Shown here: in pieces, positions 41,626-49,985 of the stretch
How positions within the stretch are numbered: the first letter of the stretch is position 1
How the letters are laid out: every line of letters begins with the position of its first letter
Assembly: GCA_029237735.1 (NCBI GenBank)
Contig: JAQZBU010000001.1
Span: 62,001-126,000 of the forward strand
Direction of reading: 5' to 3'
From: Ramlibacter sp.
GTDB lineage: Bacteria > Pseudomonadota > Gammaproteobacteria > Burkholderiales > Burkholderiaceae_C
Length of the DNA: 64,000 nt
Program-made: the position numbers and the translations under genes
Notes under the pieces: model-generated
What the model saw: the letters and a program-made list of their open reading frames with translations, nothing else
Database searches by the model: none
What the model was told of the DNA's origin: nothing

Positions 41626-41991
41626 TCACCCGCGCGGCCGGCTTGCGTCGCCTTCGGCATCGTCCTCACCGTCGGCGTCGGCGGTGGATTGGAGGCCACC
41701 GATCGCCTTGGCCGAGGTCTCACGGGCGATCAGCTGCATGTCGGCGTCGCCGGCCCACAGGTTCTCGATGGAGGTCGCCGCCATGATCTGCTGGTGTGCC
41801 AGTCCCTGCGTGACGCTCGCTCGCGACAGGCTGATGCCAGGTGCAAGGCCGGCGGCCCGGGTGCGCAGGCTCTCGAGTTCCGCTTCCGGAACATCGCGGC
41901 CGGCGGCGCTGGCCCCCTGGGAGAGCATTCTGCGGGCGATCGCAGCGGCGAACGGCTCGCCGCTCGCTTGGCGTTGTGGGGCCACTTGCAT
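41626..41991 (-). CDS. hypothetical protein with acidic PRG tail (121 aa)
   Basis: The ATG at 41991 opens an Ala/Gln/Arg-rich helical protein. The last 25 residues are Asp/Glu-rich (A-D-A-D-G-E-D-D-A-E-G-D) and close with S-R-P-R-G, one of the clearest examples of the shared tail. No other motif is seen. It starts the short operon that runs toward 41187. Confidence 0.5.
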   Translation of the reverse strand: MQVAPQRQASGEPFAAAIARRMLSQGASAAGRDVPEAELESLRTRAAGLAPGISLSRASVTQGLAHQQIMAATSIENLWAGDADMQLIARETSAKAIGGLQSTADADGEDDAEGDASRPRG

Positions 41992-42113
41992 GGTAGGTGC
42001 CTTCCGGTTGTGTTTCAGGCGGATGCCTGTGTTGGTAGATGGGTCAGTGTCGTTATCGTGCCACGACGTTCGCCGGACTGCAAACGGGTCGTGTGAGAAT
42101 TGTACGAATGGCG

Positions 42114-42142
42114 TTGCGCGGAAGTGTAATCGTTCATAATGC
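42114..42142 (+). promoter_or_regulatory. plus-strand promoter for the gene at 42192
   Basis: TTGCGC (42114-42119) and CATAAT/TAATGC (42135-42142) at 15-17 bp spacing, about 50 bp upstream of the ATG at 42192. Confidence 0.45.
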
Positions 42143-42191
42143 ATTTCGGAGACTTGACCGTCCACATCACGCCAACCTGCAAAGCTTTCGC

Positions 42192-42533
42192 ATGACTATG
42201 AGCCCTCCGAACCGAATCGAACGCAGCCGCGAAGAAATGGAAGAGATCAGCGCGGAAGGTCATGACTGGTACGCCGAAGGCTACGACTTCGCCGATCAGT
42301 ACGTGAAGGACTGGAAGGACGGCAAGATCGCCCTGGGTAAGCCCGTCGAGCAACAGCCCGAGTCCGGCTTCGCCAATCAGAAATGGCGCCAGGGTTTCAA
42401 CGCGCGAGTCAACGAGCACCTGATGGCGACATTGAGTCGCTCCGGCTTGAGCGCCGGCCAGCACGAGGTGCAACGCTGGCAGCAGGGCATCGCCACCGCA
42501 CTCGGCGGCCAGGAACGCAACCTGGACAGCTAG
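42192..42533 (+). CDS. hypothetical protein (113 aa)
   Basis: The ATG at 42192 (or one two codons later) fits the promoter at 42114. The protein is small, acidic and helical, with Trp/Tyr/Asp-rich segments (H-D-W-Y-A-E-G-Y-D-F-A-D) and a Gln/Arg-rich C-terminus. It converges with the next gene by a 4-bp overlap. Family not recognised. Confidence 0.55.
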   Translation: MTMSPPNRIERSREEMEEISAEGHDWYAEGYDFADQYVKDWKDGKIALGKPVEQQPESGFANQKWRQGFNARVNEHLMATLSRSGLSAGQHEVQRWQQGIATALGGQERNLDS

Positions 42534-43423
42534 GCGGCCCGCCTTCCGGCTTCGGCCCAGCGCGAACTGCCGCGAACAACCTGCAGCTCCTCAAGCCACA
42601 GCGAATGCAGCAGATCCCAGAGTAGCCCGGCGAAGCGCTTACGGCTGGCGAGATCGCCGGCGGGCGCACTTACTTCCACAGGCTGTATCAGCGTCATCCC
42701 CGCCTCGGCCCCGCCGTCGTCGACGAACGTCACTTCGAGAGGTGACTGCAATTGGCTGCACATCTGCAGGAACAGGTGTTCAGCGCCCCCATGGGTGAAT
42801 TCCAGTCGCCAAATGCTCCTGCGACGGTGCTCGCTCTCACGAACCTGCACGCCCCATGGCAAGTCCCACTTGCGAGCGACGAGGCGGCCGAGCAGTCCCG
42901 GCTTGCCGTTACCGAACGAGAGCAATGCGGCCCGCGCTGCCGAACCTTCGGGCGTCGCGCTGAAGCGCAGCTCGTCTGCGCTGGCTGGCGCAGCCTGAGG
43001 GATATCCACCTGGGGATTGGCCTGCGCAGTAGACGTGCCTTCCGCGCGGAGATCCGAGGCCGCCCTGGACTCCGAAAAGTCACTCGCAACACCGGCCATG
43101 TCAACGACCAGCACCTCCATGCGTTCCCGGTGGGACCAAGGGGCTAACACCATGAGCTCCCCCGTCTCCGAAACGCGCGAATGCAGCAGGTCGACCTGGC
43201 CATCCAGGACGCTCAGCAAATCGGCTGGCGCGACGCCCGCGGGGCGGATCACCATCGCCGCGACGCGCTGGGCACCCCACAGCACGGGGCGAAGGCAAAG
43301 CCATGCAGCAAACCCGCTCTGCGTTGATCGGTATAGCTGCGCACGCAGTGTCGATGCTGCCCCTGCAGACGCGATTGCCTCTGCCGGCATCAAATCCGTC
43401 GAGATCACCAGGGTAGCGTTCAT
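42530..43423 (-). CDS. hypothetical protein (297 aa)
   Basis: Start set at the ATG at 43423 beside the divergent HAD gene; the longer frame extends across that gene and is rejected. The protein is soluble, alpha/beta and Trp/Leu-rich, with the C-terminal 100 residues predicted beta-rich and a basic end. Several segments (L-S-F-G-N-G-K-P-G-L-L-G, then W-D-L-P-W-G-V) suggest a compact domain, but I do not recognise it. Confidence 0.55.
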   Translation of the reverse strand: MNATLVISTDLMPAEAIASAGAASTLRAQLYRSTQSGFAAWLCLRPVLWGAQRVAAMVIRPAGVAPADLLSVLDGQVDLLHSRVSETGELMVLAPWSHRERMEVLVVDMAGVASDFSESRAASDLRAEGTSTAQANPQVDIPQAAPASADELRFSATPEGSAARAALLSFGNGKPGLLGRLVARKWDLPWGVQVRESEHRRRSIWRLEFTHGGAEHLFLQMCSQLQSPLEVTFVDDGGAEAGMTLIQPVEVSAPAGDLASRKRFAGLLWDLLHSLWLEELQVVRGSSRWAEAGRRAA

Positions 43424-43582
43424 CGTGGTTCCGAACAGGAGGCAATCGGAGGTCGCAGCAGCGCGAATTGTGCGGCGAGGACATGATACCTTGCGAAATG
43501 TAAACAGCGACAGCACTGCGGCGGCAACGCAACAGAGCTGAACGCGCTCGCTTCGAATGGGGCCGTGTGGCATCATGCCCAC

Positions 43583-44167
43583 ATGTCTCTCGCCACCGTG
43601 AAAACCGCGCCCGACGCCTACGCGGTTGAACCCACCGAAAAGTACCTGTTTCTGGACTTCGACGGCCCGATGCATCCAACGACGACGCTTCAGGGAAAGA
43701 ACGTGGCGTTGTTGGCCTCCAGCCCAAGCGCGTTGCGCGAAGCAGGATTCTTCGTGTGGGCGGACGCGCTCGAGCAGCTGCTGGCCCAGGCCGAAGCCGA
43801 CCATTGCGGTGCGTTAAGAATCAATGTCGTCGTGCACAGCTCGTGGCGGGCTCAGCCCTGGTTCTCCACGCCCGTGATTCGCCAGGCGCTGGGCGCTCTC
43901 GGGGATCGCATCTGCGGCTTCACGCGCTCGGAGCTGCCTCGCGGCCAGGCCGTCGAGGATACTTGCGAGCGCATGGGGATCGAGGACTACGTCGTGCTCG
44001 ATGACGACATCGACGCCTTTAGAGATTGCCCCATGGTGCAGCAGCACCTGATAGCTGTTAGCCCGTTGCGCGGCGTGTGCGATGACGCGGTGGCCAGCTC
44101 ACTCTCCCAGTGGGCTCACGCCGTGTACGCGGCGCCCAGCGGCACCCCCTCCCCGTCGCAGTACTAG
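43583..44167 (+). CDS. HAD-fold protein of the RNA-repair/Swiss-army-knife type (194 aa)
   Basis: Starts at the ATG at 43583. Motif I is L-F-L-D-F-D-G-P-M-H-P (nucleophile and acid Asp of HAD phosphatases). V-V-V-H-S-S-W-R supplies the motif II Ser region, and V-V-L-D-D-D-I-D the motif IV acids. The H-S-S-W-R element and size recall the HAD domains found in RNA-repair and polyvalent proteins of mobile elements. Likely a cytoplasmic phosphatase or nucleic-acid-end phosphatase. The C-terminus is disordered. Confidence 0.7.
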   Translation: MSLATVKTAPDAYAVEPTEKYLFLDFDGPMHPTTTLQGKNVALLASSPSALREAGFFVWADALEQLLAQAEADHCGALRINVVVHSSWRAQPWFSTPVIRQALGALGDRICGFTRSELPRGQAVEDTCERMGIEDYVVLDDDIDAFRDCPMVQQHLIAVSPLRGVCDDAVASSLSQWAHAVYAAPSGTPSPSQY

Positions 44168-44194
44168 GCGCTGAGCGCTGCCGCTGGCCGGCAC

Positions 44195-44929
44195 TCAGTG
44201 AGACGCCTGCTGCCCAAAAAGCAAGATCTGGCGCTGATTCGTGATGATTCGCGAGTTGTCGGGATCGATGGCCAACAGCTTCTCGCCGGATGGGAAGCTA
44301 CCCCCCACGGGGATCTGCCGCCCGTCGCGCAGGTGGACCGCACCCCGTTCCAACTTTGCCACAGCCGCCTTGTCGAAGCTCACGCCCTCCACCGGCACGC
44401 TGGCCAACACCCGAGCTATGTCCGCAGCCGGCGGCGCTGGCGTCTGCGCCGCGGCGACGACCGCAGTTGCAGGCGCCGGGGCCAGGGCGCTTGTCGCCCC
44501 GCCTGCGGCAGTGGCCTGCGCGCGGACCTCCCGAGGGCGCACGTCGCTCCCACCCGGGCGCCCCTTCGGGCGATCCTCCGTCACAAGAGGAGGCTTGGCC
44601 AGGTGCGCCAGCTGCATCGACCGCGCGGCGCTAGCTGCAGACGGCGGCGGCGCGGCCTGAGGTGCTTGCGCGATAGTTGCCTGAACCGCGGCCGCGGCGC
44701 CTTGCTCGGCGTCCACCGCTGCCACGGGCAAAGACTCTGCAGCCGCCAGCAGGAGAGGATTTCGCAAGGCGTTTTCGGCTACGCGCAGCAGCGCCGCAGT
44801 CTGCGCTTCCCGGGCGGCGTTGCCTTCGGCCGCAGACACCGAAGCCTGGTGCGCGATGGCAAGCGCACCCACCGTCGCTGTGCCGGCGCCCAGCGCGAAA
44901 GCCGCAGTCAAGCTCGCCAGAACTCTCAT
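44195..44929 (-). CDS. membrane-anchored protein with PilP/DotF-like C-terminal domain (244 aa)
   Basis: The ATG at 44929 shares a base with the upstream bactofilin stop (TGATG). An N-terminal hydrophobic helix (about residues 3-28) anchors the protein, a long Ala/Pro/Val linker follows, and a C-terminal domain (about 180-240) has the V-x-L-R-D-G-R-x-x-P-V-G then P-S-G-E-K-L-L-A-I-D pattern seen in PilP, TraP and DotF proteins. The same pattern ends the protein at 45471. Probably periplasmic and part of an envelope-spanning assembly with the bactofilin between them. Confidence 0.6.
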   Translation of the reverse strand: MRVLASLTAAFALGAGTATVGALAIAHQASVSAAEGNAAREAQTAALLRVAENALRNPLLLAAAESLPVAAVDAEQGAAAAVQATIAQAPQAAPPPSAASAARSMQLAHLAKPPLVTEDRPKGRPGGSDVRPREVRAQATAAGGATSALAPAPATAVVAAAQTPAPPAADIARVLASVPVEGVSFDKAAVAKLERGAVHLRDGRQIPVGGSFPSGEKLLAIDPDNSRIITNQRQILLFGQQASH

Positions 44930-45474
44930 CAGACGCCGACCGAGTTCGGCAGCGGAAGATATCGGGCCGCGAAGTTCTTGCCGTGAACGGCAAAGCTCTT
45001 CGATGCGATGTCCGCTTTGCCGCTGGCCGCGTTCGAGACCGCGATGCACTCACGCCCTACGATGCGACTCAGTGAGCCCGCGACCAGCCTCTGCGTATAA
45101 ACGCCAGACAGGCCAGCCAACGCCGGGGCCGCGCCGGGCGGCGTCGATCGACTGAGCAGCGAAAGCATGACGACGGTATTGGCCGACATAGGCCGTATCT
45201 CGCCGTCGATCCACACTTGGTCCGCCTCGATCTCGCCCTCAAACGTGGCGCCCTTCTTGATGATGACGCTGCCATGCGAGCAAACCAGCCGGCCGCAAAA
45301 ACTTCCGATGATGAGCGCCCCTGAAGAAAGCAGCACCTCGCCGCGGACTAGCGAGTTGGGGGGAACGACGTAGCCAATTTGGTGCTCGCGAAGGTCGAGC
45401 GCCACCGCGTTCTCGCCATATTCCTCGTCCGATGCGGGCAGCGAAATGGGCGCCTGGGTCTGCAAGTCCATCAT
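44929..45474 (-). CDS. bactofilin-like protein (181 aa)
   Basis: Residues about 35-95 carry the bactofilin beta-helix pattern (L-V-R-G-E-V-L-L-S-S-G-A-L-I-I-G-S-F, V-I-I-K-K-G-A-T-F-E-G-E-I, V-W-I-D-G-E-I). An N-terminal polar extension and a C-terminal variable part flank it. The start is within an ATGA overlap with the upstream gene, and the stop overlaps the downstream one, so three proteins are made together: two membrane proteins and a cytoskeletal scaffold. This is the second bactofilin in the window. Confidence 0.7.
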   Translation of the reverse strand: MMDLQTQAPISLPASDEEYGENAVALDLREHQIGYVVPPNSLVRGEVLLSSGALIIGSFCGRLVCSHGSVIIKKGATFEGEIEADQVWIDGEIRPMSANTVVMLSLLSRSTPPGAAPALAGLSGVYTQRLVAGSLSRIVGRECIAVSNAASGKADIASKSFAVHGKNFAARYLPLPNSVGV

Positions 45475-46028
45475 GGCGCTCCTGCCGCACCCGGGGCCGG
45501 CGCCACCAGCTTGAAAACTCCGGTGTCCGTCACGATGGTCAGCGACTGCGCGTTCACCTTGACGAGACGCTCACCATTTGGCATGCGGTCGCCCGGGTGG
45601 ATCGGCCACAAGCGTTCGCCGAACCGAACTGTGACCGTGTTCGGGGCTATCGATTCGATACGCCAGTCGGCCCGCGGCATCACGCCCGCAGAAGCTTCCA
45701 GTGCCGAATGAGCGCGCCACCAACCGCCAGCAGCACCGACGCAGACGCCGATGGCAAAAACAGCCGCCGAAGAAAGAATGAAGCCAGCGCGAACCCAGGC
45801 AGCGCGCTGAAATCGTGCCCCACGCGAGATCACCTTCTGTGCGGTGGTGAAATTCAGATCCAGTTCGCGAAGGCTCTGCGCCGAGGCGACGCGCGGCCGG
45901 CGCGCGAGATCGGGCGGATAGCTTCCGGCGAATGCGGTCGGCCCGCCGATCATGAGGCGGACCAAGTCCGAAGCATCGAGTGGCTGCCGGGCCGCGGGGT
46001 CCGTCTGCGTCAGGGTGGAAGCGGTCAT
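45471..46028 (-). CDS. membrane protein with PilP/DotF-like C-terminal domain (185 aa)
   Basis: An N-terminal cytoplasmic segment of about 78 residues precedes one transmembrane helix (about 80-103). The periplasmic C-terminus (about 120-180) has I-x-P-G-D-R-M-P-N-G-E-R-L then a Val/Thr beta strand, alike in pattern to the proteins at 44195 and 5038. It starts at the ATG at 46028, divergent from the endopeptidase gene, and overlaps the bactofilin gene at its end. Likely an inner-membrane partner of the bactofilin. Confidence 0.6.
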   Translation of the reverse strand: MTASTLTQTDPAARQPLDASDLVRLMIGGPTAFAGSYPPDLARRPRVASAQSLRELDLNFTTAQKVISRGARFQRAAWVRAGFILSSAAVFAIGVCVGAAGGWWRAHSALEASAGVMPRADWRIESIAPNTVTVRFGERLWPIHPGDRMPNGERLVKVNAQSLTIVTDTGVFKLVAPAPGAAGAP

Positions 46029-46112
46029 TGGATGAAGAATATTTGCGCGAAAGGGCTGGCCTTCGCGTTACGCGGAATACTATACTTCGGAACGCAATTA
46101 GGCAATATCCGC

Positions 46113-46751
46113 GTGCAGCACCCTACCCCACCCCACCAACCCCCCTCGCCCGCCGGCCTGGCGCCAGCGGACTTCAGCCGTAGGCAAGTTCTGGTGTACG
46201 CAGGGGCGGCGCTGGTCGCGGGCGCCGCACTGGGCACCTGCCAGCCAGCCTGGTCGCAGCAGGCCGCCGAAGCTGGGGCGCCGCCTCTCGGCGAGGCGTT
46301 CTGGGCGGGCGACCGCAAAGTGCGTCTGCGGCACTCCAGCGGCGATTTCATCGAGCAGCCATACGTGCTCGGCGGAAGGATCTTCCCGACTGGTTATGTA
46401 TCGCTGTGCTGGTTCCTGCGCGATCGAGTGGTTGGCGATGCCGTGACGATCGACGTGACGCTACTGGACATACTCTACGGAATCAGGGGCTGGCTGGACT
46501 ACTTTGACGTGCGTAGCGAGATCGTGGCCACGAGTGGCCACCGCAACCGCCGGCGCAACGCGCGGATCGAGGGTGCAGCACTGGACTCGCGCCACATCAC
46601 CGGTCAAGCGGTCGACCTGTACATCCCCGGCGTCGATCCCCTGCTCGTCGCGCGCTTCGCCCGCTGGCTCGGCGCCGGCGGCATTGGCTGGTATCCGCAA
46701 CGCGGGTTCGTTCACCTGGACACCGGAACGCGGCGCAGCTGGCGGGGCTGA
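46113..46751 (+). CDS. TAT-exported MepK/YcbK-like murein endopeptidase (212 aa)
   Basis: I prefer the GTG at 46113. An ATG at 46032 would leave only 3 bp to the divergent gene and no room for a promoter, while a TATACT -10 candidate lies at 46081-46086. A twin-arginine signal (S-R-R-Q-V-L then a hydrophobic core, near residues 23-45) exports a folded protein. The body matches the DUF882/MepK peptidoglycan endopeptidases: S-G-H-R-N then D-S-R-H-I-T-G-Q-A-V-D-L and a terminal G-F-V-H-L-D, supplying the zinc-binding His/Asp. It would open peptidoglycan cross-links, useful for assembling a trans-envelope channel. Confidence 0.8.
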   Translation: MQHPTPPHQPPSPAGLAPADFSRRQVLVYAGAALVAGAALGTCQPAWSQQAAEAGAPPLGEAFWAGDRKVRLRHSSGDFIEQPYVLGGRIFPTGYVSLCWFLRDRVVGDAVTIDVTLLDILYGIRGWLDYFDVRSEIVATSGHRNRRRNARIEGAALDSRHITGQAVDLYIPGVDPLLVARFARWLGAGGIGWYPQRGFVHLDTGTRRSWRG

Positions 46752-46770
46752 GAGCCCCTGAGGGCGGCAA

Positions 46771-48294
46771 TTACCGCGCGGAAGGCTTCTCTACAGCGCT
46801 GCCCGTGTCCTCGAGGAAGCCGAAGGCATCACTCACCACCTTTTCGATCTCGTCAAAGTACTCCACGGGCACTGTGTCCTTGAACTGCTTTCGGCGATTG
46901 TTGGAAACAACACCTCGCTGCTCCTGGCACATGACAATCAGCTTGTGCAACAGCGGCGCAGGCAGATCGAGTTTGCGATCCAGGGCTTTGAATGCGCGAT
47001 CGAAGCTGGCCAGGTAGTGCGCTTCGCCCAGCAGGTCCACATCCATCGCCTGCGCGGCCATCCGAACCGAGAACTCGGCTTGCGCCGTGGCGTCCCAATA
47101 GCGATAGACACTGTCGCGGCAGCGGGCCGTGAAATCGAAATTGTTGCCGTCGATCCAGCGCACGTCCCAGAACTGCCGGGCCTGGCGCGAGAAGCTCTCC
47201 AGCGCCTGCAGGTACCCTTGCTCGTTCCGGTGCATGGCGATCGACACCGGCAGGATCAATCCGTCGGGCAACGCCCGTTTCACGCACAACGCGTGATGAA
47301 AGAGAAACCTGGAGAGCCGGCCGTTGCCGTCCATGAACGGATGAAGGTAGACGAAGCCGAACGAACACAGCGTCGCATGCAGCAACGGGTTGTCCGCTTG
47401 CGGCGCGTTGCACATCTGCTCGAGTCCGGCCATCAGCGCAGGCAATGCGCCCGGCGCGGGTGGCACGTAGCGTACCTGCGCGGCACCCCGGCCGCCGCGA
47501 GCGAGCCAGTTCTGCTCGCCCCGATACGCCGCCTCACGCCACAGCGGATTGGTGATGATCAGGTTCTGCAGCTCGACCAGATATTGCTCGTTGATCGCGC
47601 CCGCATCGTGCGCGTTCTTCAGCACCGCGGCGAAGGCCTGCTGCTTGTCGAGCGGAGGATCCTCTCCTTCAATCTCGAAGGAGCTCTTCGTCTCATCCAG
47701 GTAGGCCCAGGAAAGGATGCGATCCAGAACGCCCTGATCACGAGCGGCCTGCGCGAACTCATGGACCTCGGCGATCAGGTCGCGCTGCAGCAGCCGGTCC
47801 AGCTCGGCCGTCCTGCGAATGACGGGGCAGTACGCCGGCACGCCGAGTCCGTTGAAGTCCACGCGCCATTTGACGTTGCGCTGCGGGCGGGCGCCCGTGT
47901 AGTACAGCTCGGGATCGAACATGTCCGCGTAGCCGCCCAGAGGCGCGACATCTTGAATCTCCTGGCCAGTGACCAACTCCCAGGCGAAACCGAGCTTGCG
48001 CGCGAACGCGCCCATGGGGGTCGCAAGGTTGGCCTCTCGCACCTGGGCGGCCGTCAACGCGCCGGCGGCGGCGAGGGCATCGATGACCGCGAGATCCAGG
48101 CCCTCGTACCGCAGGGCAAACAGCAGGTGCTCGACTGTCGGGGCGTCAGGCGCCGGCGCGACGTGGCGCGGCACCAGAAATTCATCATCCGAGCGCACAA
48201 TACGGGTGACCGGCTTCACCTCCGCCGGCACGGCGGGGCGCAGGCAACTCAGGGAGTGCCTTTCGATCAGGTGCGCATAGCCGGCAGTAGGCAT
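46771..48294 (-). CDS. class II Fic-domain protein (507 aa)
   Basis: The core motif H-P-F-M-D-G-N-G-R-L-S-R (about residues 316-327) is a full Fic motif, so AMP transfer to a protein hydroxyl is likely. An N-terminal inhibitory helix carries S-F-E-I-E-G (near residue 204), matching the S/T-x-x-x-E-G rule of class II, self-inhibited Fic proteins. The C-terminal part is helical. It starts at an ATG at 48294 behind an AT-rich region with poly-T direct repeats. It is soluble. The target is unknown, and no separate antitoxin gene is next to it. Confidence 0.9.
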   Translation of the reverse strand: MPTAGYAHLIERHSLSCLRPAVPAEVKPVTRIVRSDDEFLVPRHVAPAPDAPTVEHLLFALRYEGLDLAVIDALAAAGALTAAQVREANLATPMGAFARKLGFAWELVTGQEIQDVAPLGGYADMFDPELYYTGARPQRNVKWRVDFNGLGVPAYCPVIRRTAELDRLLQRDLIAEVHEFAQAARDQGVLDRILSWAYLDETKSSFEIEGEDPPLDKQQAFAAVLKNAHDAGAINEQYLVELQNLIITNPLWREAAYRGEQNWLARGGRGAAQVRYVPPAPGALPALMAGLEQMCNAPQADNPLLHATLCSFGFVYLHPFMDGNGRLSRFLFHHALCVKRALPDGLILPVSIAMHRNEQGYLQALESFSRQARQFWDVRWIDGNNFDFTARCRDSVYRYWDATAQAEFSVRMAAQAMDVDLLGEAHYLASFDRAFKALDRKLDLPAPLLHKLIVMCQEQRGVVSNNRRKQFKDTVPVEYFDEIEKVVSDAFGFLEDTGSAVEKPSAR

Positions 48295-48411
48295 AAAAAT
48301 CTGTTTACTTACACGTTTTTTTGCTTAGCAAGCCTATTTAGCCATTTTTTTTGCTCACCTTCAACCATCTCAACTGAGCAACTGAGTCGGTGCTGTATAA
48401 ACGTAAGGGGT
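48295..48411. promoter_or_regulatory. AT-rich control region of the Fic gene
   Basis: Contains a palindrome TTGCTTAGCAA (48321-48331) and two direct TTTTTTTGCT repeats, in otherwise GC-rich DNA. Likely holds the Fic promoter and operator. It ends at the left inverted repeat of the insertion element. Confidence 0.4.
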
Positions 48412-49318
48412 ATCCGCTTAGCTCCACTAGGCGATTTCCAGAGGTTCTTCGGCGGGCAGGACGATGTCGGCGTAGGTCACCGGATCGGTGACGACGGCTT
48501 GCTGCATCAGCCTGTAGAACAGCATCCCGCGGGAGCTGGAGGTGCGGCGGTTGAAGCGGAAGACGAACTCGTCCAGGTAAGCATCCAGGTGTTCGGGCTG
48601 AACCGAGCCATGATGCGTGCCCAGAATCCAGCGCTTGATCAGCGAGGCCACCCGATGGACCCCGGCCATGGAGACGTGGGCCGGCACATCCGAGCCGAGC
48701 ATGACGTTGCGCTGGTGCTCATAGCCCAGCTCCGGCAGTGATCGGTAAGCGGCCGAGCCATCGGTCTTGAGCGTAGAGCCCGGCTCGATGCAGGCTTGAA
48801 CGAACGGCACGATGAACTCTTTGGAGTCCTTGTCGATGCGGCGCAGACGAATCCGCCCGAACCCCTTGGGCTGCAGTATTTCCACCGCCAGCACGATCAG
48901 GACTTTGCTCGTGTTGTTCTTGCGCCCCTCTGGGGAAATGGGCTGTTTGCGGTCCGTGATGGCCAGGTAGGTCTCGTCAAGTTCGACCACGCCTTTGAGC
49001 CGATCGCGGTCGGGGCGCACCATCGCTCGGCGGAACCGGTGCAGCATGGTCCAGGCCGTCTGGTAGCTGCCCAAGCCGAGCACCCGTTGCAGCCCCAAGG
49101 CGCTGACGCCTTGCTTCTGGTTGGTCACGTACCAGGCGGCGGCCAGCCAGATGAAACCCTGCGGCCAGCGCAGGCGCTCCAGGTAGGCCAGGCAGGCGTC
49201 TTCGGAGGAAAACCAATCAAGGAATTCGCTCCAAGTGCGCGGGTAGTCATTGACAGGGGCTGGACTCATTGCTGTATATTTGTCCAGTGTATTCTACGCT
49301 CCGTGGAGCTAAGCGGAT
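48412..49318. mobile_element. IS1595-family-like insertion sequence (907 bp)
   Basis: The ends are perfect 16-bp inverted repeats, ATCCGCTTAGCTCCAC (48412-48427) and its complement (49303-49318), around a single transposase gene. I see no 8-bp target duplication in the immediate flanks (TAAGGGGT against GTGGGATG), which could mean decay or rearrangement after insertion. It lies between the Fic gene and the gene at 49456. Confidence 0.8.
48427..49269 (-). CDS. IS1595/ISXO2-type transposase lacking the zinc ribbon (280 aa)
   Basis: After an N-terminal segment (R-T-W-S-E-F, then L-R-W-P-Q-G-F near residue 38), the protein jumps straight to W-Y-V-T-N-Q-K-Q-G-V-S-A-L. The Cys-rich zinc ribbon (C-P-x-C-G...C-x-x-C) that family members have at this point, about 50 residues, is missing. 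The rest is full: V-E-L-D-E-T-Y, T-D-G-S-A-A-Y, and the R-F-N-R-R-T-S C-terminal signature. The in-frame deletion may make it defective in DNA recognition. Confidence 0.85.
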   Translation of the reverse strand: MSPAPVNDYPRTWSEFLDWFSSEDACLAYLERLRWPQGFIWLAAAWYVTNQKQGVSALGLQRVLGLGSYQTAWTMLHRFRRAMVRPDRDRLKGVVELDETYLAITDRKQPISPEGRKNNTSKVLIVLAVEILQPKGFGRIRLRRIDKDSKEFIVPFVQACIEPGSTLKTDGSAAYRSLPELGYEHQRNVMLGSDVPAHVSMAGVHRVASLIKRWILGTHHGSVQPEHLDAYLDEFVFRFNRRTSSSRGMLFYRLMQQAVVTDPVTYADIVLPAEEPLEIA

Positions 49319-49455
49319 GTGGGATGGCGCCGCACGCCCGGGTAGCCCCACCGCGCGCGGCTGACCGGGACACAGCGCATGTTTTCTGCAGCTGCTTGAT
49401 CGGCAGCACCGGCCGCCGGGTCAACGAAAGATTGCAGAGAAATGGAGCCCCAGTT

Positions 49456-49950
49456 TCAAACCGCGCCGGGTGCCTTGCCGGACAACTCCATCGCTTTGCC
49501 GAACGCTTCGTCTACCGGCATGCCGGCCATCACGAGCTGCACGATCTCCTCTTTCACGGAGACCGCGTCGAGGTAGCTGGCCTTGTTCGCCATGTAGAAC
49601 GCGAAGACACTCGCGCGCGCGGCGGCTTCGGTGGCTTTCTTGCCTTTCAGCGGCGCGGCCGGCTGGTCGAGCTTGCTATAGGTGAGGATCAGCTTGCTCT
49701 TTTGCGCCGGCGTCTGGCCCGATGTGCCGGTGCGGTCGACCGCGTTCGCAATCCAGTAACCGCCCCAGCTGTTGAGGGTGGTCTGACCGTGCTTCTGCGT
49801 GAGGCTGTCGTAGCGCGCGCGCCATTGCGGGGTTGTCTCGATCGCGAAGAAGACGTCGTCGGTGACGTCCTCGGTGAGCGGGCGCGGCAGGCTGTCGAGC
49901 GCTTCGGTGACGAGGTCCTTGATGTCGGCGGTCAAGAGCGGCTTTTTCAT
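49456..49950 (-). CDS. hypothetical protein (164 aa)
   Basis: The ATG at 49950 gives a soluble helical protein, with W-G-G-Y-W-I-A-N-A-V (about residues 62-71) and Lys/Ala-rich segments. It is separated from the IS by 137 bp without genes and from the DUF2591-like array by 35 bp. Not recognised; composition is less GC-extreme (more Lys and Thr) than its neighbours. Confidence 0.55.
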   Translation of the reverse strand: MKKPLLTADIKDLVTEALDSLPRPLTEDVTDDVFFAIETTPQWRARYDSLTQKHGQTTLNSWGGYWIANAVDRTGTSGQTPAQKSKLILTYSKLDQPAAPLKGKKATEAAARASVFAFYMANKASYLDAVSVKEEIVQLVMAGMPVDEAFGKAMELSGKAPGAV

Positions 49951-49985
49951 TTGATGGCCTTTGTGTGGTCGGCATTATCGGATGG

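Noticed and set aside
46945-48741. Plus-strand 598-aa frame
   Set aside because: It crosses the Fic gene and the IS end on the opposite strand; the Fic motif and transposase signatures show that the minus strand is coding.
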